NCBI RefSeq assembly: GCF_003148765.1
Contig: NZ_QGGV01000012.1
Location: forward strand, 1 to 64,000
DNA length: 64,000 nt
Direction of reading: 5' to 3'
From: Silicimonas algicola
GTDB lineage: Bacteria > Pseudomonadota > Alphaproteobacteria > Rhodobacterales > Rhodobacteraceae
The position numbers and the translations under genes were made by a program. Each line of letters starts with the position of its first letter. The stretch's first letter is position 1. Below the pieces are notes generated by a model. The model saw only the letters and a program-made list of their open reading frames with translations, did no database searches and was not told the DNA's origin. Below, one piece after another: positions 9,139 through 16,929 of the stretch.

Positions 9139-9771
9139 CTATCCCGGCTTGGAGGACCGGGCAACGAGAAGCGCGCGGGTCGAAATCCAGCAGCCGCGCC
9201 AATGGTCGTTCACGACGCCCACGGCCTGGAGGTAGGCGTAGATGATTGTGGGTCCGACGAAGCCCATTCCGCGCTTTCGAAGGTCTTTCGAGATGGCGTC
9301 CGAGAGAGGCGTCGTCGCGGGGATGTCGCCGCGCTCGGACCAGTCGCCTCGGAGGGGCTCGCCGTCGACATGGGACCAGAGCCAGTGCGAGACGCTGCCG
9401 TATTCTCTCTGCATTTCCATGAAGATACGGGCGTTGCGGCGCGTGGCCTCGACCTTCTGGCGGTGGCGCACGATGCCCGGGTCAGTCAGTGCGACAGCAA
9501 GGTCTTCGTCGGTCATGGCGGCGACCCTGGCGACGTCGAAGTCGTGGAAGATGCGGCGGTAGCCATCTCGTTTCTTCAGCACCGTCTCCCACGACAGGCC
9601 GGCATGGGCTCCTTCGAGGATGAGCATCTCGAAAAGCGTCCTGTCGTCGTGTACGGGCACGCCCCATTCGGTGTCGTGGTAGTGGGCGTAGAGTTCGGAG
9701 GAAGACCCGAAGCAGCGGGGAAGGTCGTCGATCATGCGCGGGACGGTAGCGGGAGCGGGGCGCGTTGTCAT
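9139..9771 (-). CDS. tag: DNA-3-methyladenine glycosylase I
   Basis: A 210-aa base-excision repair glycosylase removing 3-methyladenine from alkylated DNA. It shows the Tag signature HDTEWGVPVHDD, LFEMLILEGAHAGLSWETVLKKR, RKRGMGFVGPTIIYAYLQAVG and the structural zinc ligands Cys20 (PRCFG), the early His, and the VNDHWRGC His/Cys pair. An alternative ATG at 9735 would give 198 aa starting MIDDLPRCFG, nearer the E. coli length, so the first 12 residues are uncertain. It ends 9 bp before the dapE start region and is probably in the same leftward transcription unit. Confidence 0.93.
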   Translation of the reverse strand: MTTRPAPATVPRMIDDLPRCFGSSSELYAHYHDTEWGVPVHDDRTLFEMLILEGAHAGLSWETVLKKRDGYRRIFHDFDVARVAAMTDEDLAVALTDPGIVRHRQKVEATRRNARIFMEMQREYGSVSHWLWSHVDGEPLRGDWSERGDIPATTPLSDAISKDLRKRGMGFVGPTIIYAYLQAVGVVNDHWRGCWISTRALLVARSSKPG

Positions 9772-9885
9772 CCGGGACGGCAGCGGGGCGCGCCAAGGGT
9801 TAATGAGGCGCGCCGGGCAGGGCGTTGCGGAGAAAGCCCGCGAAGGTAAACGCCTTTAAAACACGGCCGAGGCGTGAAGCGGGCG

Positions 9886-9917
9886 TGTCGGCAAAGCGTA
9901 TGGCAGCTGTCGGCAAA
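9886..9917. repeat. Two TGTCGGCAAA direct repeats, 22-bp period
   Basis: In the 229-bp divergent gap between tag and the SulP gene, the decamer TGTCGGCAAA occurs at 9886-9895 and again at 9908-9917, start to start 22 bp, about two helical turns, so both copies face the same side. Such an arrangement suits a dimeric regulator. The 9891-9915 part also recurs with one mismatch inside purH at 36209-36233. No -35/-10 pair was convincing near it. Function is inferred only. Confidence 0.4.
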
Positions 9918-10057
9918 CCGTCGGACATCTGTGACGAGTGACGGGCAATCCGGCGTCTCGGAGATGCGGGCGGTAACAAAGATTACCGCGCGATTTACGA
10001 TTGTCGGATGGGGGGCGCGGGACTAGCGTCGCGGCGAGCCTCTCCAATGGACCTGAC

Positions 10058-11314
10058 GTGAAGCCTCAGCTTCTCACGACCCTTCCGGGATACACGCGCA
10101 CGCTTTTCGCGGCGGACCTCGCGGCCGGATTGACCGTCGCGATGGTGGCGCTGCCGCTGAGCCTCGCCATCGCCATCGCGTCGGGCGCGGATCCGGCGAA
10201 GGGATTGGTGACGGCGGTCGTCGCGGGCTTCCTGATCTCGCTTCTGGGCGGAAGCCGGGTGCAGATTGGCGGACCGACGGGGGCCTTCATCGTCGTCGTC
10301 GCGGGCGTGATCGCGGAACACGGCTATGACGGGCTGGTGCTTGCGACGTTGATGGCGGGGGTGATCCTGCTGGTGGCGGGTTTCCTGCGCGCCGGCCGGC
10401 TGATCGCGCTGGTGCCGGAGCCGGTGGTCAGCGGCTTCACCATCGGGATCGCCGTCATCATCGCGACGAGCCAGCTTCAGGACCTGTTCGGCCTGAAGGG
10501 CGCGACGCCCGCCGAGTTCTTCGGCAAGATCGCGGGTCTCTGGGCCGCACGAGGGACCTTGAATCCCGCCGCCCTGTCCGTGGGGCTGGTGACGATGGTG
10601 CTGATCGTCGCTCTGCGTCGTCTCGCACCGCGCCAGCCGGGCCTGATCGTCGCGGTCGCGCTGACCTCTGCCGCCGTGGCCTTGCTGGCGCTGCCGGTCG
10701 ACACGATCGAGGGCCGCTTCGGCGCGCTGCCGAGAACGCTGCCCGCGCCATCGCTGCCGGACCTCGACCTTGCGCGGTTCCGTGAACTGTTGCCGTCCGC
10801 TCTGGTGATCGCCTTCCTGGCGGGCGTCGAGTCGCTTCTCTCTGCAATGGTCGCCGACCGCATGACGGGCGGATCGCACCGGCCGAGCGCCGAGCTGATC
10901 GCCCAAGGTGCGGCGAACCTGGGATCGGCGTTGTTCGGAGGCCTGCCGGCGACGGGCGCCATCGCGCGGACGGCGACGAACGTGCGGGCCGGAGGACAGA
11001 CGCCCGTTGCGGGGATCGTTCATGCCGTCGCCATCCTTGCCGTCATGGCCATCGCCGCGCCGCTTGCGGGCTATCTTGCCATGCCGGCGCTGGCCGGGCT
11101 TCTGATCCTGACAGCATGGAACATGTCCGAGCCGCACAAGTGGGCAGAGTACGCGCGGATGCGGGTGTCGGACCGGCTGCTTCTGGTGCTGACGTTCGTC
11201 CTGACGGTGGTGGCCGACCTGACGGTGGCCATCGGCGTCGGTGTGGGGCTGGGACTGGCGTTGCGGCTTTACCGGCGCGACGCCCCGTCCAAGTGGAGCA
11301 TGCCGCGCCGCTGA
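10058..11314 (+). CDS. SulP-family inorganic anion transporter lacking a STAS domain
   Basis: A membrane transporter of the SulP/SLC26 family with about ten or more hydrophobic segments. The N-terminal family stretch is AADLAAGLTVAMVALPLSLA, followed by GLVTAVVAGFLISLLGGSRVQIGGPT, and EPVVSGFTIGIAVIIATSQL; FLAGVESLLSAMVADRMTGG is also typical. It probably moves sulfate, bicarbonate or a similar anion. The protein ends RDAPSKWSMPRR soon after the last helix, so the usual C-terminal STAS domain is absent. I favour the GTG at 10058 (418 aa); a TTG at 10001 would add 19 poorly conserved residues. Neither has a strong Shine-Dalgarno. Confidence 0.87.
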   Translation: MKPQLLTTLPGYTRTLFAADLAAGLTVAMVALPLSLAIAIASGADPAKGLVTAVVAGFLISLLGGSRVQIGGPTGAFIVVVAGVIAEHGYDGLVLATLMAGVILLVAGFLRAGRLIALVPEPVVSGFTIGIAVIIATSQLQDLFGLKGATPAEFFGKIAGLWAARGTLNPAALSVGLVTMVLIVALRRLAPRQPGLIVAVALTSAAVALLALPVDTIEGRFGALPRTLPAPSLPDLDLARFRELLPSALVIAFLAGVESLLSAMVADRMTGGSHRPSAELIAQGAANLGSALFGGLPATGAIARTATNVRAGGQTPVAGIVHAVAILAVMAIAAPLAGYLAMPALAGLLILTAWNMSEPHKWAEYARMRVSDRLLLVLTFVLTVVADLTVAIGVGVGLGLALRLYRRDAPSKWSMPRR

Positions 11315-11326
11315 GGTGTTTCGGAT

Positions 11327-11355
11327 TTGGCTTTTGGGGCGGCTTCGCTTATATG
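11327..11355 (+). promoter_or_regulatory. Putative sigma-70-type promoter of rlmN
   Basis: TTGGCT at 11327-11332 and TATATG at 11350-11355 are separated by exactly 17 bp and lie 29 bp before the rlmN ATG. The same bases can also form a long imperfect hairpin (TTGGCTTT pairing with AAAGCCAA at 11372-11379), reaching close to the start codon, so a DNA- or RNA-level role besides promoter function is possible. Confidence 0.5.
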
Positions 11356-11383
11356 CCGCCTCTGACCCCGGAAAGCCAAAGCC

Positions 11384-12577
11384 ATGACCGACGCCACAGC
11401 GCCCATCACCCAGGATGTCGTGACTATCCCCCGCAAGGAGTCCGCCTCGGCGGAGGGGCGGACGAATGTCGTCGGCCTGACGCGCGAGGCCATGCGCCTG
11501 GCGCTGATCGAGGCGGGAACGCCCGAGAAGCAGGCGAAGATGCGGGTCAACCAGATCTGGCAGTGGGTCTATTTCTGGGGCGTGCGCGACTTCGGCGAGA
11601 TGACCAATCTGTCTAAGGACTATCGCGCGCTTCTGGCCGAAAAGTTCACCATCGCGCTGCCTGAGGTCGTCAGCCGCCACGTCAGCGCTGACGGCACGCG
11701 CAAATACCTTGTGCGCATCGCGGGCGGGCACGAGGTCGAGACGGTCTATATCCCCGAAGAGGATCGCGGCACGCTCTGCATCTCGAGCCAGGTCGGCTGC
11801 ACGCTGACCTGTTCGTTCTGCCATACCGGCACGCAGAAGCTGGTGCGCAACCTGACGGCGGGCGAGATCGTGGGTCAGGTCATGCTGGCGCGTGACGACC
11901 TGGGCGAATGGCCCGAGCACGGCGTGGGCATGGGCGAGGCGGGGCCGCGCCTTCTGTCCAACATCGTGCTGATGGGAATGGGCGAGCCTCTCTACAACTT
12001 CGAGGCGGTGCGCGACGCGATGAAGATCGCGATGGACGCGGAGGGCATCGCCTTGTCGCGGCGGCGGATCACCCTGTCGACCAGCGGCGTCGTGCCCGAG
12101 ATCGCGCGGACGGCCGAAGAGATCGGCTGCATGCTGGCGGTGTCGTTCCACGCGACCACCGACGAGGTGCGCAACAGGCTGGTGCCGATCAACAAGCGCT
12201 GGAACATCGCCGAGCTTCTCGATGCGTTGCGCGCTTATCCGAAGGCCTCGAACTCGGAGCGGATCACCTTCGAATACGTCATGCTGAAGGGTGTGAACGA
12301 CAGCGACGAGGATGCGCGGCGGCTGGTGAAGCTGATCGCGGGCATTCCGGCGAAGATCAATCTCATCCCCTTCAACGAGTGGCCCGGTGCGCCCTACGAG
12401 CGGTCGGACTGGTCGCGGATCGAGGCGTTCTCGGACATCGTCTACAAGGCGGGATACGCCTCGCCCATTCGCACGCCGCGGGGCGAGGATATCATGGCGG
12501 CCTGCGGGCAGTTGAAGTCCGCGACCGAGCGCGAGCGCAAGTCCCGCGCGCAGATCGCCGCCGAGAGCGGGCTCTGA
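11384..12577 (+). CDS. rlmN: Dual-specificity 23S rRNA A2503 / tRNA A37 C2-methyltransferase
   Basis: A 397-aa radical-SAM methyltransferase that methylates C2 of A2503 in 23S rRNA and of A37 in some tRNAs. The 4Fe-4S ligands are Cys139, Cys143 and Cys146 ([15 protein letters not shown]). The SAM motif MGMGEPLYN and the mechanistic Cys near the C-terminus ([11 protein letters not shown]) are both present, the latter acting with the first-domain Cys cluster in the methylene-transfer chemistry. An N-terminal HhH-like region (30-90) includes [18 protein letters not shown]. Full length and motifs fit RlmN and not the Cfr resistance enzyme. Single gene behind its own promoter candidate. Confidence 0.96.
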   Translation: MTDATAPITQDVVTIPRKESASAEGRTNVVGLTREAMRLALIEAGTPEKQAKMRVNQIWQWVYFWGVRDFGEMTNLSKDYRALLAEKFTIALPEVVSRHVSADGTRKYLVRIAGGHEVETVYIPEEDRGTLCISSQVGCTLTCSFCHTGTQKLVRNLTAGEIVGQVMLARDDLGEWPEHGVGMGEAGPRLLSNIVLMGMGEPLYNFEAVRDAMKIAMDAEGIALSRRRITLSTSGVVPEIARTAEEIGCMLAVSFHATTDEVRNRLVPINKRWNIAELLDALRAYPKASNSERITFEYVMLKGVNDSDEDARRLVKLIAGIPAKINLIPFNEWPGAPYERSDWSRIEAFSDIVYKAGYASPIRTPRGEDIMAACGQLKSATERERKSRAQIAAESGL

Positions 12578-12623
12578 GGGGAACGGCGGGCCACCTCCGG
12601 CGTTGACGGGCTGGAGGTGGATC

Positions 12624-12986
12624 ATGCAGAAATTCCTGACAGCCCTGATCGTTCTGGCCGCGTCGCCCGCGATGTCACAGGACGCGAGCGGCGAGGTCGA
12701 GTTCAACAACCATTGCCGCACCTGCCATTCCGTCGAGGAGGGCGACAACCGCATGGGACCGACGCTACATGCCGTGATCGACCGGAAAGCCGGTTCGGTC
12801 CCCGGCTATGGGTACAGCGATGCGATGGCGGGGTCCGATGTCGTGTGGGATGCCGAGACGCTGGACGCCTTCATCGAAGCGCCGGACGCCGTGGTGCCGG
12901 GGAACGCGATGAAGCCCTACAGCGAGATCACGGATCCCAAGGTGCGCGAGTTGATCGTGTCGTATCTGTCCGAGACCGAGGTATGA
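12624..12986 (+). CDS. Class I c-type cytochrome, periplasmic
   Basis: A 120-aa secreted cytochrome c. Residues 1-18 are a Sec signal peptide (KFLTALIVLAASPAMSQ). The haem is attached at Cys31 and Cys34 with axial His35 (HCRTCH); GNAMKPYSEI supplies the likely Met sixth ligand, and MGPTLHAVIDRKAGSVPGY is typical of cytochrome c2/c550-like electron carriers. A strong GGAGGTGG precedes the ATG at 12624. The stop overlaps the next small gene as ATGA, so both are co-translated. It probably shuttles electrons between periplasmic redox complexes; partner unknown. Confidence 0.93.
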   Translation: MQKFLTALIVLAASPAMSQDASGEVEFNNHCRTCHSVEEGDNRMGPTLHAVIDRKAGSVPGYGYSDAMAGSDVVWDAETLDAFIEAPDAVVPGNAMKPYSEITDPKVRELIVSYLSETEV

Positions 12987-13201
12987 GCGCAGGGTACAAG
13001 GAAGGCGATACCGTCGAGTGGACCTGGTCCGGCAGTACGGCGCGCGGAAAGGTCGTGAAGGTCTATACCAGCCGACAGACGCTGACGATCAAGGGAAGCG
13101 AGATCACGCGGAACGCGTCGGCGGACTGCCCGGCCTACAGGATCGAGCAATCCGACGGCGACGAGGTTCTCAAGTCGCACACCGAGGTGCGCACGGTCTG
13201 A
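12983..13201 (+). CDS. HVA1/DUF2945 Tudor-like small protein
   Basis: A 72-aa protein that reads YKEGDTVEWTWSGSTARGKV followed by VVKVYTSRQTL, the pattern of the hypervirulence-associated (HVA1, DUF2945) TUDOR-like domain that spans nearly the whole protein. The molecular function of the family is not established to my knowledge; small basic beta-barrel domains of this kind may bind nucleic acid or protein. It overlaps the cytochrome stop by four bases. Cytosolic, no signal peptide. Assignment rests on the recognised domain pattern. Confidence 0.8.
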   Translation: MSAGYKEGDTVEWTWSGSTARGKVVKVYTSRQTLTIKGSEITRNASADCPAYRIEQSDGDEVLKSHTEVRTV

Positions 13202-13204
13202 GGG

Positions 13205-13450
13205 TCAGCGACGGATGAGGCTGACCAGCCAGAGAAGCAGGACCGCACCGATGATCGCGATGACCAGCGCTCCGAGGAAACCGCCGGCGGTGATGCCGAT
13301 CAGGCTGGCAACGAAGGCGCCGAGGTAGGCGCCGACGACGCCCACGATCAGGTTCATCATCAACCCGTGATCGCGCTTCATCACCTTCTCGGCGATCCAG
13401 CCCGCCAGAAGGCCGACGATGAGGAAAGAGAACCAGCCTAGAGCGTCCAT
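13205..13450 (-). CDS. GlsB/YeaQ/YmgE family membrane protein, copy 1
   Basis: An 81-aa inner-membrane protein with three predicted helices: GWFSFLIVGLLAGWIAEKVM, NLIVGVVGAYLGAFVASLIG and GALVIAIIGAVLLLWLVSLI, ending in RR. This is the transglycosylase-associated/GlsB-YeaQ-YmgE family, tied to stress responses but without a defined biochemical role. A second paralogue lies immediately upstream (13509-13751). Its 3' end faces the DUF2945 gene, 3 bp apart. Confidence 0.9.
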   Translation of the reverse strand: MDALGWFSFLIVGLLAGWIAEKVMKRDHGLMMNLIVGVVGAYLGAFVASLIGITAGGFLGALVIAIIGAVLLLWLVSLIRR

Positions 13451-13508
13451 TTTGCGTATCTCCCTGCAAATGTGTCGCCTGACAACTGCGCGCGGTCAAT
13501 CTTGTTCC

Positions 13509-13751
13509 TTAGCGCTCCCTGACCTTCGCGACGATCCACAGAAGGACCACCGCGCCGATGGTCGCCATGATGATCGAGCCTATTAGGCCCGTCGCCTGGA
13601 GGCCGATCAAACGTCCCAGAAATCCGCCGATCAGCGCGCCGACGACGCCGACCACGAGGTTCATCGGCAAGCTGCCGCTATCCTTCTTCATGATCTGGTT
13701 CGCGAGCCATCCCGCGATCAGGCCGACGATCAGAAGCCAAATCAGTCCCAT
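13509..13751 (-). CDS. GlsB/YeaQ/YmgE family membrane protein, copy 2
   Basis: An 80-aa paralogue of the neighbouring gene, with the same three-helix plan (IWLLIVGLIAGWLANQIM; NLVVGVVGALIGGFLGRLIG; SIIMATIGAVVLLWIVAKV). The two copies share the AGW and NLxVGVVGA motifs but differ widely elsewhere, so the duplication is old rather than recent. A tandem pair points to a membrane-stress role or hetero-oligomers; this is inference. The gap to the downstream copy is 58 bp and holds a GGAGAT site for it. Confidence 0.9.
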   Translation of the reverse strand: MGLIWLLIVGLIAGWLANQIMKKDSGSLPMNLVVGVVGALIGGFLGRLIGLQATGLIGSIIMATIGAVVLLWIVAKVRER

Positions 13752-13766
13752 TGTCCCACCCTTTGG

Positions 13767-14624
13767 TTATGCGTTGCGACCCGGGATGCTTTGACGTCGC
13801 GTGTGCGGACCGGGCCAGTTTTCCATGCACGCGATTGCTTCCTCGGCCGTGTCCACGAAACGGAACAGGTCGAGGTCGGCGTCCGAGATCGTACCCGCTT
13901 CGGCCAGTGCCTTGAAGTCCACGATGCGATTCCAGAATTCCGAGCCGAAAAGCAGGAACGGGATGGGTTTCATCCGGCCGGTCTGGATCAGCGTCAGGGA
14001 CTCGAACAGCTCGTCGAGCGTGCCGAAGCCGCCGGGAAAGACGGCGATGGCGGCGGCGCGCATCAGGAAGTGCATCTTCCTGATGGCGAAGTAGTGGAAA
14101 TTGAACGCGAGGTCGGGCGTCACGTAATCGTTCGGCGCCTGCTCGTGCGGCAGGACGATGTTCAGGCCGATGGACACGCCCCCGGCCTCGGCCGCGCCCT
14201 TGTTGCCGGCCTCCATCACTCCGGGTCCGCCGCCCGTGACGATGACGTGCTCGCGGCCGCCGGTGCTGGAGGCGATGGCCCGCTCGGTGAGAAGACGGGC
14301 GAAGATGCGGGCCTCTTCGTAGTAGCGGCTGAGGTCCGCGAGGGTCTGGGTGCGCGCCGTCTGCGCGTCTTCCGGGCTGGGAATGCGGGCGCCCCCGAAG
14401 AGGACGACCGTGGAGTCGATGCCATATTCGGTCATCATCATCTCGGGCTTCAGAAGCTCGAGCTGCAGGCGGACGGGACGCAGTTCGTCGCGCAGGAGGA
14501 AGTCGGCGTCGGCAAAGGCAAGACGGTAGGATGGCGAACGCGTCTGCGGCGTGTCGGGGATGTCGCGCGCGGTCGCGCTGTCCTGGTGCGCGTCGCGGAA
14601 CACGCGGTTCGTGTCGTCTGTCAT
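13767..14624 (-). CDS. LOG-family (TIGR00730) nucleotide-ribohydrolase-like protein
   Basis: A 285-aa protein of the Lonely Guy family, long mis-annotated as lysine decarboxylase. Diagnostic motifs are VTGGGPGVMEAGNKGA (phosphate binding) and PGGFGTLDELFESLTLIQ (catalytic Arg/Glu region PGGxGTxxE). Relatives are AMP or cytokinin-nucleotide phosphoribohydrolases; substrate here unknown. It is longer than minimal LOG proteins (about 190 aa) because of an N-terminal helical extension (about residues 1-75), as in the PpnN-like or alphaproteobacterial subgroup. I place the start at ATG 14624 behind a GGAGAC site, not at the 14675 in-frame codon. Confidence 0.88.
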   Translation of the reverse strand: MTDDTNRVFRDAHQDSATARDIPDTPQTRSPSYRLAFADADFLLRDELRPVRLQLELLKPEMMMTEYGIDSTVVLFGGARIPSPEDAQTARTQTLADLSRYYEEARIFARLLTERAIASSTGGREHVIVTGGGPGVMEAGNKGAAEAGGVSIGLNIVLPHEQAPNDYVTPDLAFNFHYFAIRKMHFLMRAAAIAVFPGGFGTLDELFESLTLIQTGRMKPIPFLLFGSEFWNRIVDFKALAEAGTISDADLDLFRFVDTAEEAIACMENWPGPHTRRQSIPGRNA

Positions 14625-14690
14625 GGCGGTCTCCTGTCGCGTGCCTTGAATGGCAGGCGGTGGGGCGGGGTGCAATCCGGGGAGGGTGAT

Positions 14691-15107
14691 CTAGGGCTCG
14701 TCGACCGGGCCGCGGGCCGACTTGATCTCGCCTCGGCGCTTCTTGGCGTCGAGGCGCTTGCGCTTCTGCGAGAGCGATACGCGGGTCTTGAGGCGCGGCT
14801 TCGGCACGATGGTCGCGCGGCGGATCAGGTCTGCGAGGCGTTCGCGCGCGATATCCCGGTTGCGGGCCTGGCTGCGTTCTTCCGAGACCTGGATGATCAG
14901 CGCGCCGTCCTTGGTCCAGCGCCGGCCCGCCAGTCGCCGAAGCCTTCGTTTCACGGGGTCGGGCAGGTTCGGAGACCGCTCCGCCTCGAAGCGCAACTCG
15001 ACGGCGGTGTTGACCTTGTTGACGTTCTGACCGCCCGGGCCGCTTGAGCGAACGAACTGCTCGGTCAGCTCCCAGTCTGCGATCTCGATGTCGGGCGTGA
15101 TGCGCAT
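14691..15107 (-). CDS. arfB: Alternative ribosome-rescue factor ArfB (peptidyl-tRNA hydrolase)
   Basis: A 138-aa release-factor-like protein. It hydrolyses peptidyl-tRNA on ribosomes stalled at the end of non-stop mRNA. The catalytic loop is SSGPGGQNVNKVN with the GGQ motif near residue 27; the C-terminal tail is Lys/Arg-rich (RVSLSQKRKRLDAKKRRGE), which enters the empty mRNA channel. Start MRITPDIEIADW at 15107 matches the family; the longer frame to 15209 would read through a terminator hairpin. An intrinsic terminator candidate and an 18-codon ORF sit just upstream, suggesting attenuation (see findings). Confidence 0.94.
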   Translation of the reverse strand: MRITPDIEIADWELTEQFVRSSGPGGQNVNKVNTAVELRFEAERSPNLPDPVKRRLRRLAGRRWTKDGALIIQVSEERSQARNRDIARERLADLIRRATIVPKPRLKTRVSLSQKRKRLDAKKRRGEIKSARGPVDEP

Positions 15108-15125
15108 GGCTCGGTCCGAAGTCAA

Positions 15126-15157
15126 AGGAAGAAGGGCCGCGACTGGCGCGACCCTTC
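15126..15157 (-). terminator. Intrinsic terminator candidate in front of arfB
   Basis: Transcribed leftward, GAAGGGTCGCG (from 15157) pairs with CGCGGCCCTTC (to 15131) as an 11-bp stem with a 5-nt loop, then TTCCTTTG. One position pairs as G-U only on the minus-strand RNA (it would be C-A on the other strand), which supports the orientation. It ends about 20 bp before the arfB start, so arfB needs read-through or an internal promoter. Confidence 0.5.
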
Positions 15158-15237
15158 CGAGTTTCTTGGAGATGGGCCAGTTAGGGGTCGACCGTGTCGA
15201 CGGGCCCAATCAGGAGTGTTCTGCCTTCGGGTCTGCC

Positions 15238-15294
15238 CTAGGCAACGGCCCCCCCGACTGTCCGGACACATATCTCCAATATCGCTCTAGACAC
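15238..15294 (-). CDS. Candidate 18-aa leader peptide
   Basis: GTG-started 19-codon frame encoding (M)SRAILEICVRTVGGAVA, too short for routine gene calling. It is preceded by GAAAGGAGGTGGTCC, complementary to 14 of 15 bases of the usual 16S rRNA 3' end, with 7 bases between GGAGG and GTG, an ideal spacing. A TTGACA hexamer lies further upstream at 15353-15358, but no good -10 was found. Downstream are a nested hairpin (TGGGCC/GGCCCA around GTCGAC repeats) and the terminator, then arfB. Translation is plausible; function is inferred. Confidence 0.4.
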   Translation of the reverse strand: MSRAILEICVRTVGGAVA

Positions 15295-15364
15295 TGGACC
15301 ACCTCCTTTCAATTGGTTGCCGATACCTGGAGGGTGGCACGCTATTTGTGTCTGTCAAATTAAT

Positions 15365-15985
15365 TCACGATCCGAGCGGCGCGATTTTTTGCACGATGAC
15401 TCGAAATGGCACGAGCGTCACAATCGCGAGCCCAAGTTTTACGCACCAATCGGCCAGGGCGAGCGAGATCCAGAGCGGGACCGCAGGGCCGACGCCGAGG
15501 AGCGGCAACATCTCGTTGGCCCAGGAGACGTCGTTGCCGGGTTCGAGGAACGACAGGCTGGCCGAAAAGGCCAGCGTGAAGAAGAGGATGGTATCGACGG
15601 CCGAGCCGATCAGGGTCGAGACGAGCGGCGCGCGCCACCACGCCTCTTCGCGTAGGCGGTCGAAGATCGCCACGTCGAGGAGTTGAGCGGTCAGGAAGGC
15701 CGTCCCGGAGGCGATGGCGATGCGCCACGTCACGAGAGGCCCGAACTCGCCCATGATCTGCGTGCCGATCAGGGAACAGGCGACGCCTGTGGCGAAGCCC
15801 GCGATCACCACCTTGCGGGCGGTGGCCGCGCCGTAGACGCGGTTCATGACGTCGGTGACGAGAAAGGCGAAGGGATAGGTGAAGGCGCCCCAGGTCAGCC
15901 AGTCGCCGAAGAGGAACTGCACGAGGATGTTGGAGGCCACAACGATGGCGGCCATGGCGATCACGCCGGGAAGAAGTCGGGTCAT
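15365..15985 (-). CDS. yhhQ: Queuosine precursor transporter (VUT family)
   Basis: A 206-aa inner-membrane protein with about six helices. The pattern IVVASNILVQFLFGDWLTWG, AFLVTDVMNRVYGAATARKV and the Asp/Asn-rich intramembrane positions are those of YhhQ/VUT-1 transporters that import preQ0/preQ1 for queuosine tRNA modification. Start at ATG 15985 (MTRLLPGVIAMA); the frame extension to 16027 is not needed. No preQ1 riboswitch-like pseudoknot is visible in the 74 bp upstream. It sits between the phytase-like gene and the arfB leader, all leftward. Confidence 0.88.
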   Translation of the reverse strand: MTRLLPGVIAMAAIVVASNILVQFLFGDWLTWGAFTYPFAFLVTDVMNRVYGAATARKVVIAGFATGVACSLIGTQIMGEFGPLVTWRIAIASGTAFLTAQLLDVAIFDRLREEAWWRAPLVSTLIGSAVDTILFFTLAFSASLSFLEPGNDVSWANEMLPLLGVGPAVPLWISLALADWCVKLGLAIVTLVPFRVIVQKIAPLGS

Positions 15986-16059
15986 GTCGGGTTCCGTTTT
16001 GACAAGGTGGCGGAGACTTGGCCCCACGTTCGGGGACGGGGGCGAATACCTCTCGCGCC

Positions 16060-16929
16060 CTAGTCGGTCAAGCGGAACTCGACGAATTCGGTGGGCGTGG
16101 CGGAGCTGCCGTTGTTGTCCGAGATCAGGGTAAGGCGGCGGCCGGTGTCGTCGCTCCAGACCGAGAGGCCTTCGAGATTACCGTATTCGCCGCGCTCTCC
16201 GGTCCAGATGACAGTGTCGGCGCCGGTGTCGAGCCGCACGCGGCGCACGCGGTTCTGCCACCAGAGGCCCACGACCAGTTTCCGTTCGAGAAGGTAGAGC
16301 GTGCCGTCCGCATCGAAGTCGGCGCCGACGATGCCGAAGACCTCGCTTTCGGGGAGGTAGCCGTCGATTTCCCAGAGGTTGCCGGGGGCGAGGCGGTAGA
16401 TCGGAAAGCCCTCGGCCAGCGGGCGTTCGGGAAAGGCGTAAACCGTGCCTTCGGGGGATATGGCGATGGCCTCGAGTTGCCAGTTGTCGGCGTAGTCCTT
16501 GAAGGTCTCGTGGTCGGGAATGTGGTTGGCTTTCGAAAACGGCGCATCGTACCACCAGACGTGGGCCCATCGTTCGAACGACACCCAGGCCCGGCCGTCG
16601 GGTCCGATGGCGAGGCCCTCGGCGTCGGACCAGTCGCCCACGCGGCGGGCGGCCGCGGGCAGGCCGTTCGAGCCGAGGATGGGTTCGAGCCGTTCGATCT
16701 CGACCCCGGTGATGACCTCGCCGTCGCGGGTCAATGCGCCCTGCAGCCACCAGCCCTGGTCGCTGACCGCGGTGAAGCCCATCCCGTCGTCATCCATCTC
16801 GATCCCGGAGAGCCCGACGATCAACTGGCTGTCCCAGTCGAACCGGCCGATGGGATCCAGTTCTTCGGCCCGCGCAGGTCCGGAAGCGAGACAGGTCGCG
16901 AGGATCAGCGCGACAGGACGCTGGAGCAT
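16060..16929 (-). CDS. Esterase-like activity of phytase family protein, secreted
   Basis: A 289-aa protein starting MLQRPVALILATCLASGPARA, a Sec signal peptide, followed by a beta-propeller-like body: GLSGIEMDDDGMGFTAVSDQ, DAEGLAIGPDGRAWVSFE, LEAIAISPEGTVYAFPE, GADFDADGTLYLLER, NLEGLSVWSDD and LISDNNG. This repeated xEGLA/xxDG pattern marks the family known as esterase-like activity of phytase; the true substrate is not known. The start at 16929 overlaps the mepA stop by 25 bp, making a transporter - mepA - this gene operon. Periplasmic. Confidence 0.85.
   Translation of the reverse strand: MLQRPVALILATCLASGPARAEELDPIGRFDWDSQLIVGLSGIEMDDDGMGFTAVSDQGWWLQGALTRDGEVITGVEIERLEPILGSNGLPAAARRVGDWSDAEGLAIGPDGRAWVSFERWAHVWWYDAPFSKANHIPDHETFKDYADNWQLEAIAISPEGTVYAFPERPLAEGFPIYRLAPGNLWEIDGYLPESEVFGIVGADFDADGTLYLLERKLVVGLWWQNRVRRVRLDTGADTVIWTGERGEYGNLEGLSVWSDDTGRRLTLISDNNGSSATPTEFVEFRLTD

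Noticed and set aside
12603-12623. TTG start for the cytochrome c gene
   Set aside because: The ATG at 12624 has a GGAGGTGG site and starts the signal peptide directly.
9995-12754. A 919-aa open frame on the minus strand
   Set aside because: It is the antisense of the SulP gene and rlmN; composition is rich in Arg, Asp, Gln and His without a domain, as expected from high-GC codon shadows.
15297-15311. A plus-strand match to the 16S rRNA 3' end (CCACCTCCTTTC), suggesting a rRNA fragment
   Set aside because: Only about 15 bases match. It is better explained as the complement of a strong Shine-Dalgarno on the minus strand.
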